A stretch of DNA of 64,000 bases from an uncultured Pedobacter sp. (GTDB taxonomy: Bacteria; Bacteroidota; Bacteroidia; Sphingobacteriales; Sphingobacteriaceae), in the NCBI RefSeq assembly GCF_913776295.1, contig NZ_CAJYOJ010000010.1, positions 1 to 64,000 on the forward strand. The letters are read 5' to 3'. Of this stretch, positions 18,377 through 25,919 are shown piece by piece. A model generated the notes under the pieces. The model was not told the origin of the DNA, made no database searches, and worked only from the letters and a program-made list of their open reading frames with translations. The position numbers and the translations under genes are program-made. Positions within the stretch are counted from its first letter, which is position 1, and each line of letters opens with the position of its first letter.

Positions 18377-19204
18377 TTAGCTGAATAAAGGTTTAAATTT
18401 GATTTTTTCGGCGAGGATGGCATTAAAAAGTAGTTCCATATCTAACTTGCTTTCTTCCTGGTGGTAATTTGGCATCACGGCATTATAACCCGAAAGCGAT
18501 GGCTCGGCATAAAAGATGCTGTCATCAACCTCTTTTACTTTTTTAAAGGTCAGTTTCTCCGTAATTTCCTGCACTGTAGCTTTCAGAGCGATATCGTTTT
18601 CATCTAGCATAATCACCGTGTCGATCAGGTTATCCAGGTCTCTAACCTGGTGGGTGGATATGATGATGCAGCGCTCGTCTGTCATGGCTGATGCCATAAT
18701 CTTCCTGAACTGCGCTTTCGATGGAATATCCAAACCATTGGTAGGTTCATCCATAATCACCAGTTTGGCCTGTGTTGCCAATCCAAAAGCGATAATTACC
18801 TTTTTCTTCTGGCCGTAACTCATGTTAATCAGTTTCTGTTCAACCGGAATATCAAATTCCTTGATCAGATCATTAAAGTATTGATGATCGAAGTTTTTAT
18901 AAAAAGGAGCGTTAGCTTTTAGGTAGGTACCCATTTTTACCGAAGGCAGGTAAAATTCTTCTGGTATAAAGCAGATTTGTTCCAATAATGCGGACTGCCT
19001 TTTTGCAGGATCGTAACCCATTACATCCAGGGTTCCTCCCTGTGCATAAACCAAACCAGCGAGGTTTTTTAATAATGTCGATTTGCCGGCACCATTTTTA
19101 CCCAGCAAACCATAAATATGGCCATTGCTTAACCGCATGCTCATATTTTTAAATAATGGCTTGTGCTTACTGTAGCCAAAATTAAGATTGTTAATATTGA
19201 TCAT
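18377..19204 (-). CDS. ABC transporter ATP-binding protein
   Basis: This 275-residue ATPase has Walker A GKNGAGKS (35-42), the signature MSYGQKKKV, Walker B LVIMDEPTNGLD and the switch ISTHQVRDL. I chose the ATG at 19204 over an in-frame start at 19261, because the longer version would place the candidate operator and promoter inside the gene and MININNLNFGY is the normal beginning of such ATPases. It is the first gene of the operon ATPase, permease, GntR, GIN protein. Confidence 0.92.
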   Translation of the reverse strand: MININNLNFGYSKHKPLFKNMSMRLSNGHIYGLLGKNGAGKSTLLKNLAGLVYAQGGTLDVMGYDPAKRQSALLEQICFIPEEFYLPSVKMGTYLKANAPFYKNFDHQYFNDLIKEFDIPVEQKLINMSYGQKKKVIIAFGLATQAKLVIMDEPTNGLDIPSKAQFRKIMASAMTDERCIIISTHQVRDLDNLIDTVIMLDENDIALKATVQEITEKLTFKKVKEVDDSIFYAEPSLSGYNAVMPNYHQEESKLDMELLFNAILAEKIKFKPLFS

Positions 19205-19210
19205 ATCTAC

Positions 19211-19230
19211 TGTATTAGTTAAATAATACA
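19211..19230 (-). promoter_or_regulatory. Candidate GntR/YtrA operator
   Basis: TGTATTAGTTAAATAATACA is a near-perfect palindrome with 7-bp outer arms (TGTATTA/TAATACA). It lies six bases upstream of the ATPase start and immediately downstream of the promoter, an ideal place for a repressor. YtrA-type regulators bind dyads of the TGTA...TACA kind. The link to the GntR protein of this operon is inferred. Confidence 0.62.
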
Positions 19231-19262
19231 CTAAAGTATAATCTAATTTTTTTATCTCCAAA
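19231..19262 (-). promoter_or_regulatory. Promoter of the ABC/GntR operon
   Basis: On the minus strand TTTG (19259-19262) and TACTTTAG (19231-19238) are separated by 20 bases, close to the Bacteroidetes TTTG-N19-21-TAnnTTTG pattern with one mismatch. Confidence 0.6.
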
Positions 19263-19559
19263 TTTTTGGAGAAAAAAAATGACGTGGAGCGTGGGGCGGA
19301 TGGCGTTGTTATATGTAAATACGTAAAAGGGCTAATGGAAGTGAGTTATGTTCTAACGCGATGTGTGTTAAGACTCTTATTATATTCTTTGTGCCTATGT
19401 GATTAATTTGGATATAATCTCAACACTATTCGCCCTAAACTAAACGCTCTCCGCTCTCTGCTAAAGGCCATGGAAACGTAAAATATCAGTTTAATCATTG
19501 TTGCAATAAAACATCCTTAATACTCAGATTGTATGTTTGTAGTAGTACATTGATATAGT
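19263..19559. other. Rest of the divergent gap before the DoxX gene
   Basis: I find no gene or RNA here. A TATGTTTG box at 19532-19539 lies 20 bases before the DoxX start and may be its -7 element. The rest is unremarkable AT-rich sequence. Confidence 0.45.
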
Positions 19560-19955
19560 ATGGATACAAAATGGGCATACCTGCTTAGCCGTTTAGCAAT
19601 TGGCTTCAGTTTTTTCGGACATGGTTTGGTTCGTTTACCAAAACTTGCCGGTTTTAGCCATTGGATGGTTGGGCAATTTTCGGAGTCATATTTGCCTGAT
19701 GCAATAGTAGTTCCCTTTAGTTATATTTTGCCCTTTGCAGAATTGATAGCAGGATTGATGATTGTTTTGGGTTTATTTACCAGGCTGGGGCTATTATTTG
19801 CCGGAGCAATTTCACTGATGCTGATCTTTGGAACCACACTCATTGAAAATTGGGAAGCGCTACCATCGCAGCTTATTCATGTGGCATTTTTATCGGTACT
19901 ACTCATTTACTTACCGCATAACAGTTATGCGGTTGATCAAATCATCAAAAAATAA
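19560..19955 (+). CDS. DoxX-family membrane protein
   Basis: This 131-residue protein has about four membrane helices and the DoxX pattern AIGFSFFGHGLVRLPKL, PFAELIAGLMIVLGLFTRLG. DoxX proteins are small quinone-linked or redox-associated inner-membrane proteins of uncertain biochemical role. Its stop is two bases before the aldo-keto reductase, so they are co-transcribed. Confidence 0.85.
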   Translation: MDTKWAYLLSRLAIGFSFFGHGLVRLPKLAGFSHWMVGQFSESYLPDAIVVPFSYILPFAELIAGLMIVLGLFTRLGLLFAGAISLMLIFGTTLIENWEALPSQLIHVAFLSVLLIYLPHNSYAVDQIIKK

Positions 19956-19957
19956 TT

Positions 19958-20947
19958 ATGGAATACAGGAAAATTGGAAATTCAGATTTAGAACTATCAG
20001 TAATCACGTTTGGTGCATGGGCAGCTGGTGGCTGGATGTGGGGAAGCACAGACAGAAACGATGCAGTTAACGCCATTAAAGCCAGTTACGATTTAGGGGT
20101 GTCTTCAATTGATACCGCACCCATTTATGGTCAGGGGGATAGTGAAGAAATTGTAGGTGATGCCATAAAAGGTATTTCGCGCGATAAATTGCAGGTGGTA
20201 ACCAAATTCGGAATGCGTTGGGACTTAGCCAAAGGGGATTTTGGTTTTAAGAGCAAGAATAACGACGGAAAGGAAATTGACATTTATAAATATGCCGGAA
20301 AAGAAAGTGTAATTTACGAATGCGAACAGTCGTTAAAACGCCTTGGTACCGATTATATAGATCTTTACCAGATCCACTGGCCAGACTCTACTACCCCGAT
20401 CAGCGAAACTTTCGAAGCGGTGAGCAGGTTAATCGAGCAGGGTAAGGTGCGTTATGCGGGCGTATGCAATTATGATGTTGCGCAATTAAAAGAAGCAGAT
20501 CAGACCCTGGAAATTATTTCGAACCAGATTCCTTTTAGCATGGTAAACCGTGGTGTTGAAAATGAAATAGTTCCATATTGTATCGAAAACAATAAATCTG
20601 TTTTGGCTTATAGCCCGATGGAACGTGGTTTATTAACCGGAAAAATGACGGCCGATTACAAGTTTGAAGAGGGCGACCACCGCCAGGGTAATAAATTTTT
20701 CTCGCCAGAAAGTATCGAAAAAACAAATGCATTTTTGGCAAAAATAAAGCCGTTGGCCGATGAAAAGAATGCGACCTTATCTCAGTTGGTTTTACGTTGG
20801 ACGATTGAACGCCCGGGTATCACCATTGCTTTGGTTGGTGCAAGAAATGAAAAACAGGCCGTACAAAATGCAAAAGCGATAAACGTAAAATTAAATGCTG
20901 ATGAAATTCAGTTTATCAATACCGAATTAGAGAACGCTGGTTTTTAA
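19958..20947 (+). CDS. Aldo-keto reductase
   Basis: This 329-residue NADPH-dependent TIM-barrel reductase shows the full catalytic tetrad Asp52, Tyr57, Lys83 and His140 (SSIDTAPIYG, VVTKFG, DLYQIHWPD). The C-terminal IALVGARNEKQAVQNA belongs to the cofactor-binding site. It resembles B. subtilis YhdN / general stress protein 69 and related aldehyde reductases. Neighbours (DoxX and an ene-reductase) point to detoxification of reactive carbonyl compounds. Confidence 0.9.
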   Translation: MEYRKIGNSDLELSVITFGAWAAGGWMWGSTDRNDAVNAIKASYDLGVSSIDTAPIYGQGDSEEIVGDAIKGISRDKLQVVTKFGMRWDLAKGDFGFKSKNNDGKEIDIYKYAGKESVIYECEQSLKRLGTDYIDLYQIHWPDSTTPISETFEAVSRLIEQGKVRYAGVCNYDVAQLKEADQTLEIISNQIPFSMVNRGVENEIVPYCIENNKSVLAYSPMERGLLTGKMTADYKFEEGDHRQGNKFFSPESIEKTNAFLAKIKPLADEKNATLSQLVLRWTIERPGITIALVGARNEKQAVQNAKAINVKLNADEIQFINTELENAGF

Positions 20948-21043
20948 CCTCAACCGCAAAGAAAAGAAGGAATACGCAAGGTTAATGCTTTTGATTTCTT
21001 TGCGAAAAAACTTTGCGTCTTTTGCAGTTAAACAAAACAAGAT

Positions 21044-22123
21044 ATGTCTAAATTATTTTCTCCTTTTACGATAAAGGATGTAACCTTAAAAAATAGAATT
21101 GTGATTTCGCCGATGTGCCAATATTCTGCTGTTGATGGCTTTGCCAACGATTGGCATCTGGTGCATTTAGGGAGCCGGGCCGTTGGCGGGGCAGGCCTGA
21201 TTATCCAGGAAGCCTCTGCCGTTACTGCCGATGGGAGAATTACTTATGCCGATTTAGGTATCTGGAAGGATGAACATGTAGAAAAACTGAAACAAATTGT
21301 TTCTTTTATTCATGATCATGGTGCTGTCGCAGGCATCCAATTGGCGCATGCCGGCCGAAAAGCCAGCTGTGAGGTGCCCTGGGATGGCGGTGAGCAGATT
21401 GCTGCTGGTGAAAATAGCTGGAAACCGGTTGGACCCTCTCCAATTCCCTTCAAACCGGGGCAGGTGGAGCCACACGAACTAACGATTTCAGAAATTCAGG
21501 ATATTGTTTTTGCATTCAGGGCAGCTGCAAAACGCGCACTTGATGCGGGCTATAAAGTAGTAGAGATACATGCTGCGCATGGTTATTTGCTGCATCAGTT
21601 TTTCAGTCCTTTGAGCAATAAACGTAACGATGTTTACGGCGGAAGTTTCGAAAACCGTATCCGTTTAGTGATCGATGTGGTTGAAGCCGTACAATCGGTA
21701 TGGCCAGATCATCTACCGTTATTCGTCCGCATTTCGGCAACCGACTGGACAGAAGGTGGCTGGAACGAAAATGATTCGTTGCAGTTGGCTGCGGTGCTAA
21801 AAGATCGTGGAGTAGATTTAATTGATACTTCGTCTGGTGGAAATGTACCTGATGCCTTTATTCCTGCCGGGCCAAATTATCAGGTTCCTTTTGCTGATAA
21901 AATCAGGAATGAGATCGGCATTTATACCGGTGCAGTTGGTGTGATTGTTGAAGCTCACCAGGCTGAAGAAATTTTGGAACAGGAAAAAGCCGATCTGATT
22001 TTTATCGCACGAAAATCGTTACGAGATCCTTATTTTCCGACACATGCGGCACAGGTTCTTGGCGATGATGTGGAATGGCCAAATCAGTATGTAAGGGCAA
22101 AAAGGGAAAAGTTTAAGAAGTAG
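21044..22123 (+). CDS. namA: NADPH dehydrogenase, YqjM/NamA-type old yellow enzyme
   Basis: This 359-residue FMN-dependent ene-reductase matches the YqjM class: SPMCQYSAVDG supplies Cys25 and Tyr27 of the thermophilic-like subgroup, IQLAHAGRKAS the FMN/substrate region, and EIHAAHGYLLHQFFSPLSNKR with YGGSFENR the barrel core. It reduces activated C=C bonds of enones and nitro compounds. It lies 96 bases after the aldo-keto reductase; the gap has an imperfect inverted repeat of GCAAAG and CTTTGC. Confidence 0.93.
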   Translation: MSKLFSPFTIKDVTLKNRIVISPMCQYSAVDGFANDWHLVHLGSRAVGGAGLIIQEASAVTADGRITYADLGIWKDEHVEKLKQIVSFIHDHGAVAGIQLAHAGRKASCEVPWDGGEQIAAGENSWKPVGPSPIPFKPGQVEPHELTISEIQDIVFAFRAAAKRALDAGYKVVEIHAAHGYLLHQFFSPLSNKRNDVYGGSFENRIRLVIDVVEAVQSVWPDHLPLFVRISATDWTEGGWNENDSLQLAAVLKDRGVDLIDTSSGGNVPDAFIPAGPNYQVPFADKIRNEIGIYTGAVGVIVEAHQAEEILEQEKADLIFIARKSLRDPYFPTHAAQVLGDDVEWPNQYVRAKREKFKK

Positions 22124-22157
22124 GAGAGGTGGTAATAACTCTCCCTTAAGTCACCGT

Positions 22158-22215
22158 CATTTCGAGCGGACCCGATGGTTATCGGGTGCAACGCATTGGC
22201 GAGGACGATTCATCT
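22158..22215. repeat. REP-like intergenic hairpin
   Basis: The sequence begins cgtcatttcgagcgg and includes CCCGAT...ATCGGG arms. Related CGAT/ATCG hairpins occur near 11680, 51131 and 55965. It looks like a dispersed repeat. Confidence 0.5.
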
Positions 22216-22230
22216 TAAATGTGATAAATA

Positions 22231-22269
22231 AAAAGCGGAGTGATCTCATCAATCAACTCCGCTTTTTTT
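22231..22269. terminator. Bidirectional terminator between namA and the TonB receptor gene
   Basis: AAAAGCGGAGT (22231-22241) pairs perfectly with ACTCCGCTTTT (22256-22266), with A and T runs on either side, so it serves both converging genes. Confidence 0.88.
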
Positions 22270-22285
22270 ATTTTGTGATTGTTAT

Positions 22286-24598
22286 TTACTTCACTACTGT
22301 AAATGGAATATACAAGCCGAAAGTAATATTTCTTCCAGGGTTGTAAACGCCTAAATTTGGGTTTTCCTGATCAAAACGGCCTGGTTTAAACCTGCTCAAA
22401 GCATCATAATATTTCTGGTTTAACAGGTTATTCGCCGAAACGGATAGCTTAACAGATTGTTTGCCTAAATTAAAGGTTGCACCGATGCCTGCATTTAACA
22501 AGGTATAGCCGCTGGTTGGTGTTTCGAACACTTCATCAACACGCGTTTGTTTAAATGCAGAGTTAATACCTACAGAGAGGTATGCATCATTTGTGCCTTT
22601 AAGTTTAGGTTCAAAACGTAATTCATTTCTTAAAGTCCCCGCCGGAATAAACGAAAGCGGTCTGTTTAACGTGTTATTCTGTGCGTGTACGTATCCAAAA
22701 GTATTTTCGAAGTGGATAAATGGCACGGGGTGAATGGTTAGACTGGCTTCTGCACCGTAAAGGTTGGCATTTACCTGTCCGTAACGGTAAACATCATAAA
22801 GCGTACCTTCGGCTACTCTTTGTTCGCCATTGTTTGATGCATAAATATAGTTATGGATATAGTTGTTATATATACTCGCACTGGCGCTCACAATTTTTCC
22901 TTCATATTCTAAAGCCGCATCTACCTGATAACTGCGCTCAGGATTTAAGGCAGAATTACCAATCTCGTATCTGAATGTACCTTCATGCACACCATTAGAA
23001 CCTAACTCGGCAGGGTTTGGTGCACGGAAAGCGGAACCCGCATTTGCTTTAAAGTTCCATTCGTCGTTAAATTGGTGGGTAAAGCCTAAGGCACCGCTTA
23101 CATTAGAAAATTTATTTTGGAATGCTGCAAATTTCTCTTCACCATCTGCAAATAACTGTTTGCCATTGTTTTTTCTGTAATCGTAACGGGCACCAATACT
23201 AAAAGTACTGTTCTCCCAATTTTTCTTGGCGTATGCAAAAGCACCCAAACCAAAGGTATCATAAGCTGGAATTAGAAACTCTGTTCCTTTATTCTGGCTA
23301 CGTGCATCATCTACACTTACACCAAAAACAGGCTGCCATCCATTGGTTTCGTTAATATAATATTTCAGGTCGGCATTGTAAGTTTTAAGATCGAAAAATA
23401 ATGCTGGGTCTGGTCCGTCGAGTTCGCGGCGTTGGTTTTGCTGATAGCCAAAATCAGCTTTAAAATTGCCATTACCCAAAATAAAATTATTGTTCAAGGC
23501 AATTTTAAAGTGCCTGATATCCTGACGTGGATATTCTAAAGTACGGTTTTTATTATCTTTATTGGTGAATACGCTACTATCTTCTCTTACAAAATTTCCG
23601 TTGTTATCTAAATGCGGATCGTAAAAGCCGATGTTATTGTGAAAGTTAGATACATTTAAGTGCGTATAACCCCAGCTTTTATTTAAACCAATCATTCCGC
23701 TTAAGTCAGTTTCATTGAAACCCGAATTAGGGAAATAACCTGTAGGCGTTTTGAAGGAATAAGCATTTTTATAGGTTCCGCGGGCCCTCCAAACAAAGCC
23801 ATTCTCATTACCGTTCAACATTAATGAGTTCGCGGTAAGTCCATTGTTGGTAGCGTAATTGCTGATAAATTCTCCTTTTATCTGACCTTCGGGTGCAGAA
23901 CTTGGTTCTAATAGATTAATTACCCCTCCCAGAGCATCCGAACCGTACATCAATGATGCTGCGCCACGTAAAATCTCTACACGGTCTGACTTAAACTGAT
24001 CAATCTCGATACCGTGTTCGTCGCCCCATTGCTGACCCTGTTGTTTAATACCGTCATCTAACGTTACAATTCTATTGTAACCTAAACCTCTGATTACCGG
24101 TTTGGAAATAGATGGGCCCGTAGTGATCTGCGATACACCAGGCACTTTGGCCAATGCATCAATTAAGTTAGTAGAAGGTTGCAATAACTGATCCTTGCCC
24201 ACTATAGCGGATGAAGCACTATTTCGTTTGCTTGTACTGCTAATTAAACTTCCGGTGATTACAATCTCCTTTGTTTCTATGGCCGTAGGCTGTAAGGCAA
24301 ATTCCAGTCCGGCTGCGTTGGCAAAATTAACTACCTGTACAGCGGTTTTGTAGCCTACATAATGTACCTCAATTAAGTAACTTCCTTTAGCGGGAAGGTT
24401 ATTTAACGTAAATTCTCCATCATTATTGGTTACGGACGAGACCTTTAAATCAGGAATAAAAATGGTAGCACCTGGTAATGTTTGTTTGGTACTGGCATCA
24501 ATAACCTTACCTTTTATATCTTTTAATATGGCGGCGAAAGCAGTATTGCTTAATAATGTATATAGAATTACCAAGCCAATAAGCTGTAATTTTTTCAT
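22286..24598 (-). CDS. TonB-dependent outer-membrane receptor, probably for a metal or metal complex
   Basis: This 770-residue receptor has a signal peptide (to NTAFA, about residue 22), a carboxypeptidase-regulatory-like beta-sandwich domain (about 28-115), a plug (about 120-235, SKPVIRGLGYNRIVTLDDGIKQ... and RVEILRGAASLMYGSDALGGVINL) and a C-terminal barrel ending in FGLYIPFTVVK. I chose the ATG at 24598 because MKKLQLIGLVILYTLL starts a clean signal peptide; the earlier in-frame ATG at 24631 adds 11 residues. The plug sequence QWGDEHGIEIDQF is seen in a Bacteroidetes receptor class whose ligand I cannot name. The small His/Cys protein upstream suggests a metal ligand such as copper or zinc, by inference. 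Confidence 0.87.
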   Translation of the reverse strand: MKKLQLIGLVILYTLLSNTAFAAILKDIKGKVIDASTKQTLPGATIFIPDLKVSSVTNNDGEFTLNNLPAKGSYLIEVHYVGYKTAVQVVNFANAAGLEFALQPTAIETKEIVITGSLISSTSKRNSASSAIVGKDQLLQPSTNLIDALAKVPGVSQITTGPSISKPVIRGLGYNRIVTLDDGIKQQGQQWGDEHGIEIDQFKSDRVEILRGAASLMYGSDALGGVINLLEPSSAPEGQIKGEFISNYATNNGLTANSLMLNGNENGFVWRARGTYKNAYSFKTPTGYFPNSGFNETDLSGMIGLNKSWGYTHLNVSNFHNNIGFYDPHLDNNGNFVREDSSVFTNKDNKNRTLEYPRQDIRHFKIALNNNFILGNGNFKADFGYQQNQRRELDGPDPALFFDLKTYNADLKYYINETNGWQPVFGVSVDDARSQNKGTEFLIPAYDTFGLGAFAYAKKNWENSTFSIGARYDYRKNNGKQLFADGEEKFAAFQNKFSNVSGALGFTHQFNDEWNFKANAGSAFRAPNPAELGSNGVHEGTFRYEIGNSALNPERSYQVDAALEYEGKIVSASASIYNNYIHNYIYASNNGEQRVAEGTLYDVYRYGQVNANLYGAEASLTIHPVPFIHFENTFGYVHAQNNTLNRPLSFIPAGTLRNELRFEPKLKGTNDAYLSVGINSAFKQTRVDEVFETPTSGYTLLNAGIGATFNLGKQSVKLSVSANNLLNQKYYDALSRFKPGRFDQENPNLGVYNPGRNITFGLYIPFTVVK

Positions 24599-24679
24599 GT
24601 ATGTGTGTAAATAAAATGAACGAAATACCAAAACGATAGCTTAAAAGCTGGTTTTAGTTTATCGGATAAATAATTTGAT

Positions 24680-24695
24680 TAGCGCAGATGCGCTA
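24680..24695. repeat. Small hairpin between the small His/Cys gene and the receptor gene
   Basis: TAGCGC and GCGCTA arms enclose four bases. It has no T run, so it could be a weak attenuator or mRNA-processing stem between the two genes. Confidence 0.4.
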
Positions 24696-24709
24696 TGAGA
24701 AAGAAGAAA

Positions 24710-25042
24710 TTAAGCCAAAGGGGGGCCGCGCAAACAAGTGCGCTTTACTTCTGTAAAAGCGTTCTTTAATGTTGGTGAGGTGCGTTTAAAAATTTTGGCT
24801 GATAAGAAGATTCTGTAAATGTGGTGTGTTTGCACATAGTTTTTTTCAAAACTGGCATTACAGATTAAACAGGTATCGCCATGTGCCTGTACGTGACTAA
24901 TGTGTTTGCAGTTGACCTCTTTCTCTAAAACAGGAAGTGAGGTGTGATGGTGAAGTATATTCCATGGAGTTAAGGCAATAGCAAATACAATCAGTAGGAA
25001 TACCGATAAATATTGATGAATATTTTGTCTATGCCTTTTCAA
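24710..25042 (-). CDS. Small His/Cys-rich exported protein, DUF2946-like, TTG start
   Basis: This 110-residue protein has an N-terminal hydrophobic segment (about 12-30), a His cluster (ILHHHTS), Cys and His residues in CKHISHVQAHGDTCLIC, and ends RGPPLA. The layout resembles DUF2946 proteins, which tend to occur beside copper-type TonB receptors; this assignment is inference. The start codon is TTG. It is supported by a TACTTTTG -7 box that ends exactly five bases before it, the same spacing as in five other genes here. The gene precedes the receptor by 111 bases and is probably co-transcribed with it. Confidence 0.68.
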   Translation of the reverse strand: MKRHRQNIHQYLSVFLLIVFAIALTPWNILHHHTSLPVLEKEVNCKHISHVQAHGDTCLICNASFEKNYVQTHHIYRIFLSAKIFKRTSPTLKNAFTEVKRTCLRGPPLA

Positions 25043-25047
25043 GTGGT

Positions 25048-25055
25048 CAAAAGTA
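25048..25055 (-). promoter_or_regulatory. -7 box five bases from a TTG start
   Basis: TACTTTTG is followed by five bases and the TTG start codon of the DUF2946-like gene. The 29-bp palindrome lies just upstream and would cover the -33 region. Confidence 0.6.
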
Positions 25056-25075
25056 ATAATTCCTAAGCAATTATA

Positions 25076-25104
25076 TATAAATACAAAGTAACTTTGTATT
25101 TATA
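25076..25104. promoter_or_regulatory. 29-bp perfect palindrome, candidate operator
   Basis: TATAAATACAAAGT at 25076-25089 is followed by one base and its exact complement ACTTTGTATTTATA at 25091-25104. It lies in the divergent region between the DUF2946-like/receptor genes and the TlpA gene, at about -34 to -62 from the TTG start. This is where a dimeric regulator would block RNA polymerase. No regulator gene lies nearby. A hairpin terminator is unlikely because the arms are AT-rich and the site is upstream of both genes. Confidence 0.6.
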
Positions 25105-25227
25105 GTGTATTGACTTTCTATCTAATCTGGGGTTTAACTTAAGGGGACGTAAATCAGCTATAAATTATGGAAATATAGATTGCAAATCTGTTCCATCATG
25201 ATTTATAATAGGAAAAATGGACAATTA

Positions 25228-25800
25228 ATGAAATTTATCAGTAAAAATATATTCAGCGCATTATTGATCATTAGCTTTCTGGCTATGGTTTTTGTACCTG
25301 ATGCAAAAGCATTTTTTATTAAAGGATTGATGGAGATCGGCTTTTATAAGCCCGATGTGGAGACACCAAAAGAAAACGTTGAGGGTCTCAACGGAATCAG
25401 GTTTAAAGATGTCAATGGAAATCTGGTTGATCTTGGCAATTTAAAGGGCAAAGTTATTTTTCTCAACTTTTGGGCAACCTGGTGTCCGCCTTGCAGGGCA
25501 GAAATGCCTTCGGTCAACAAGTTATACAATCAATTTAAAAATGATCAGGACTTCGTTTTCATTTTTGCCGATGCTGATGGCGTACTGACCAAATCAACCC
25601 GATTTATGGCTGACCGGAAATATACTTTGCCAGTTTATAAGGTAGAAAGTAACATCCCCGAGCAGTTATTTACCGGCGCGTTACCTACAACAGTAATTTT
25701 CGATAAGCAGGGCCGGTTATCTTTCAAACATGAGGGTGTGGCTAATTATGCAGATCAAAAGATTGTTGATTTCTTAAATCGCTTAAAAAGCGTAAAATAA
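25228..25800 (+). CDS. TlpA/ResA-like thioredoxin-fold protein
   Basis: This 190-residue exported thiol oxidoreductase starts with a signal anchor (MKFISKNIFSALLIISFLAMVFVPDAKA). The redox site is WCPPC in FLNFWATWCPPCRAEMP, and the cis-Pro region is GALPTTVIFD. I chose the ATG at 25228 because it starts the signal peptide directly; ATG 25198 and TTG 25180 in the same frame would add 10 or 16 polar residues. Such proteins reduce or deliver disulfides in cytochrome c or metal-centre assembly. It is divergent from the metal-related operon. Confidence 0.88.
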   Translation: MKFISKNIFSALLIISFLAMVFVPDAKAFFIKGLMEIGFYKPDVETPKENVEGLNGIRFKDVNGNLVDLGNLKGKVIFLNFWATWCPPCRAEMPSVNKLYNQFKNDQDFVFIFADADGVLTKSTRFMADRKYTLPVYKVESNIPEQLFTGALPTTVIFDKQGRLSFKHEGVANYADQKIVDFLNRLKSVK

Positions 25801-25906
25801 CTCAGATGCCAGAAGCAACCTGAATGCTTATCTCAAGAAAAATATAATGGAAGGGATGCCGGGAAGGATGCGGGAATTTTGATCACCGGGTAACCAATGA
25901 TTTTGC

Positions 25907-25914
25907 TATTTTTG
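25907..25914 (+). promoter_or_regulatory. -7 box of the nucleoid-associated protein gene
   Basis: TATTTTTG ends five bases before the ATG at 25920, again implying a leaderless transcript. The nearest TTTG upstream (25878-25881) is 25 bases away, slightly longer than optimal. Confidence 0.58.
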
Positions 25915-25919
25915 CGCTC

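Noticed and set aside
18377..19261. Longer version of the ABC ATPase starting at 19261
   Set aside because: It would place the promoter and the 20-bp dyad inside the coding region, and its extra 19 residues are not typical of ATPase N-termini.
25076..25104. Interpretation of the palindrome as a terminator
   Set aside because: It lies upstream of both divergent genes, the arms are AT-rich, and no T run follows. An operator is the better reading.
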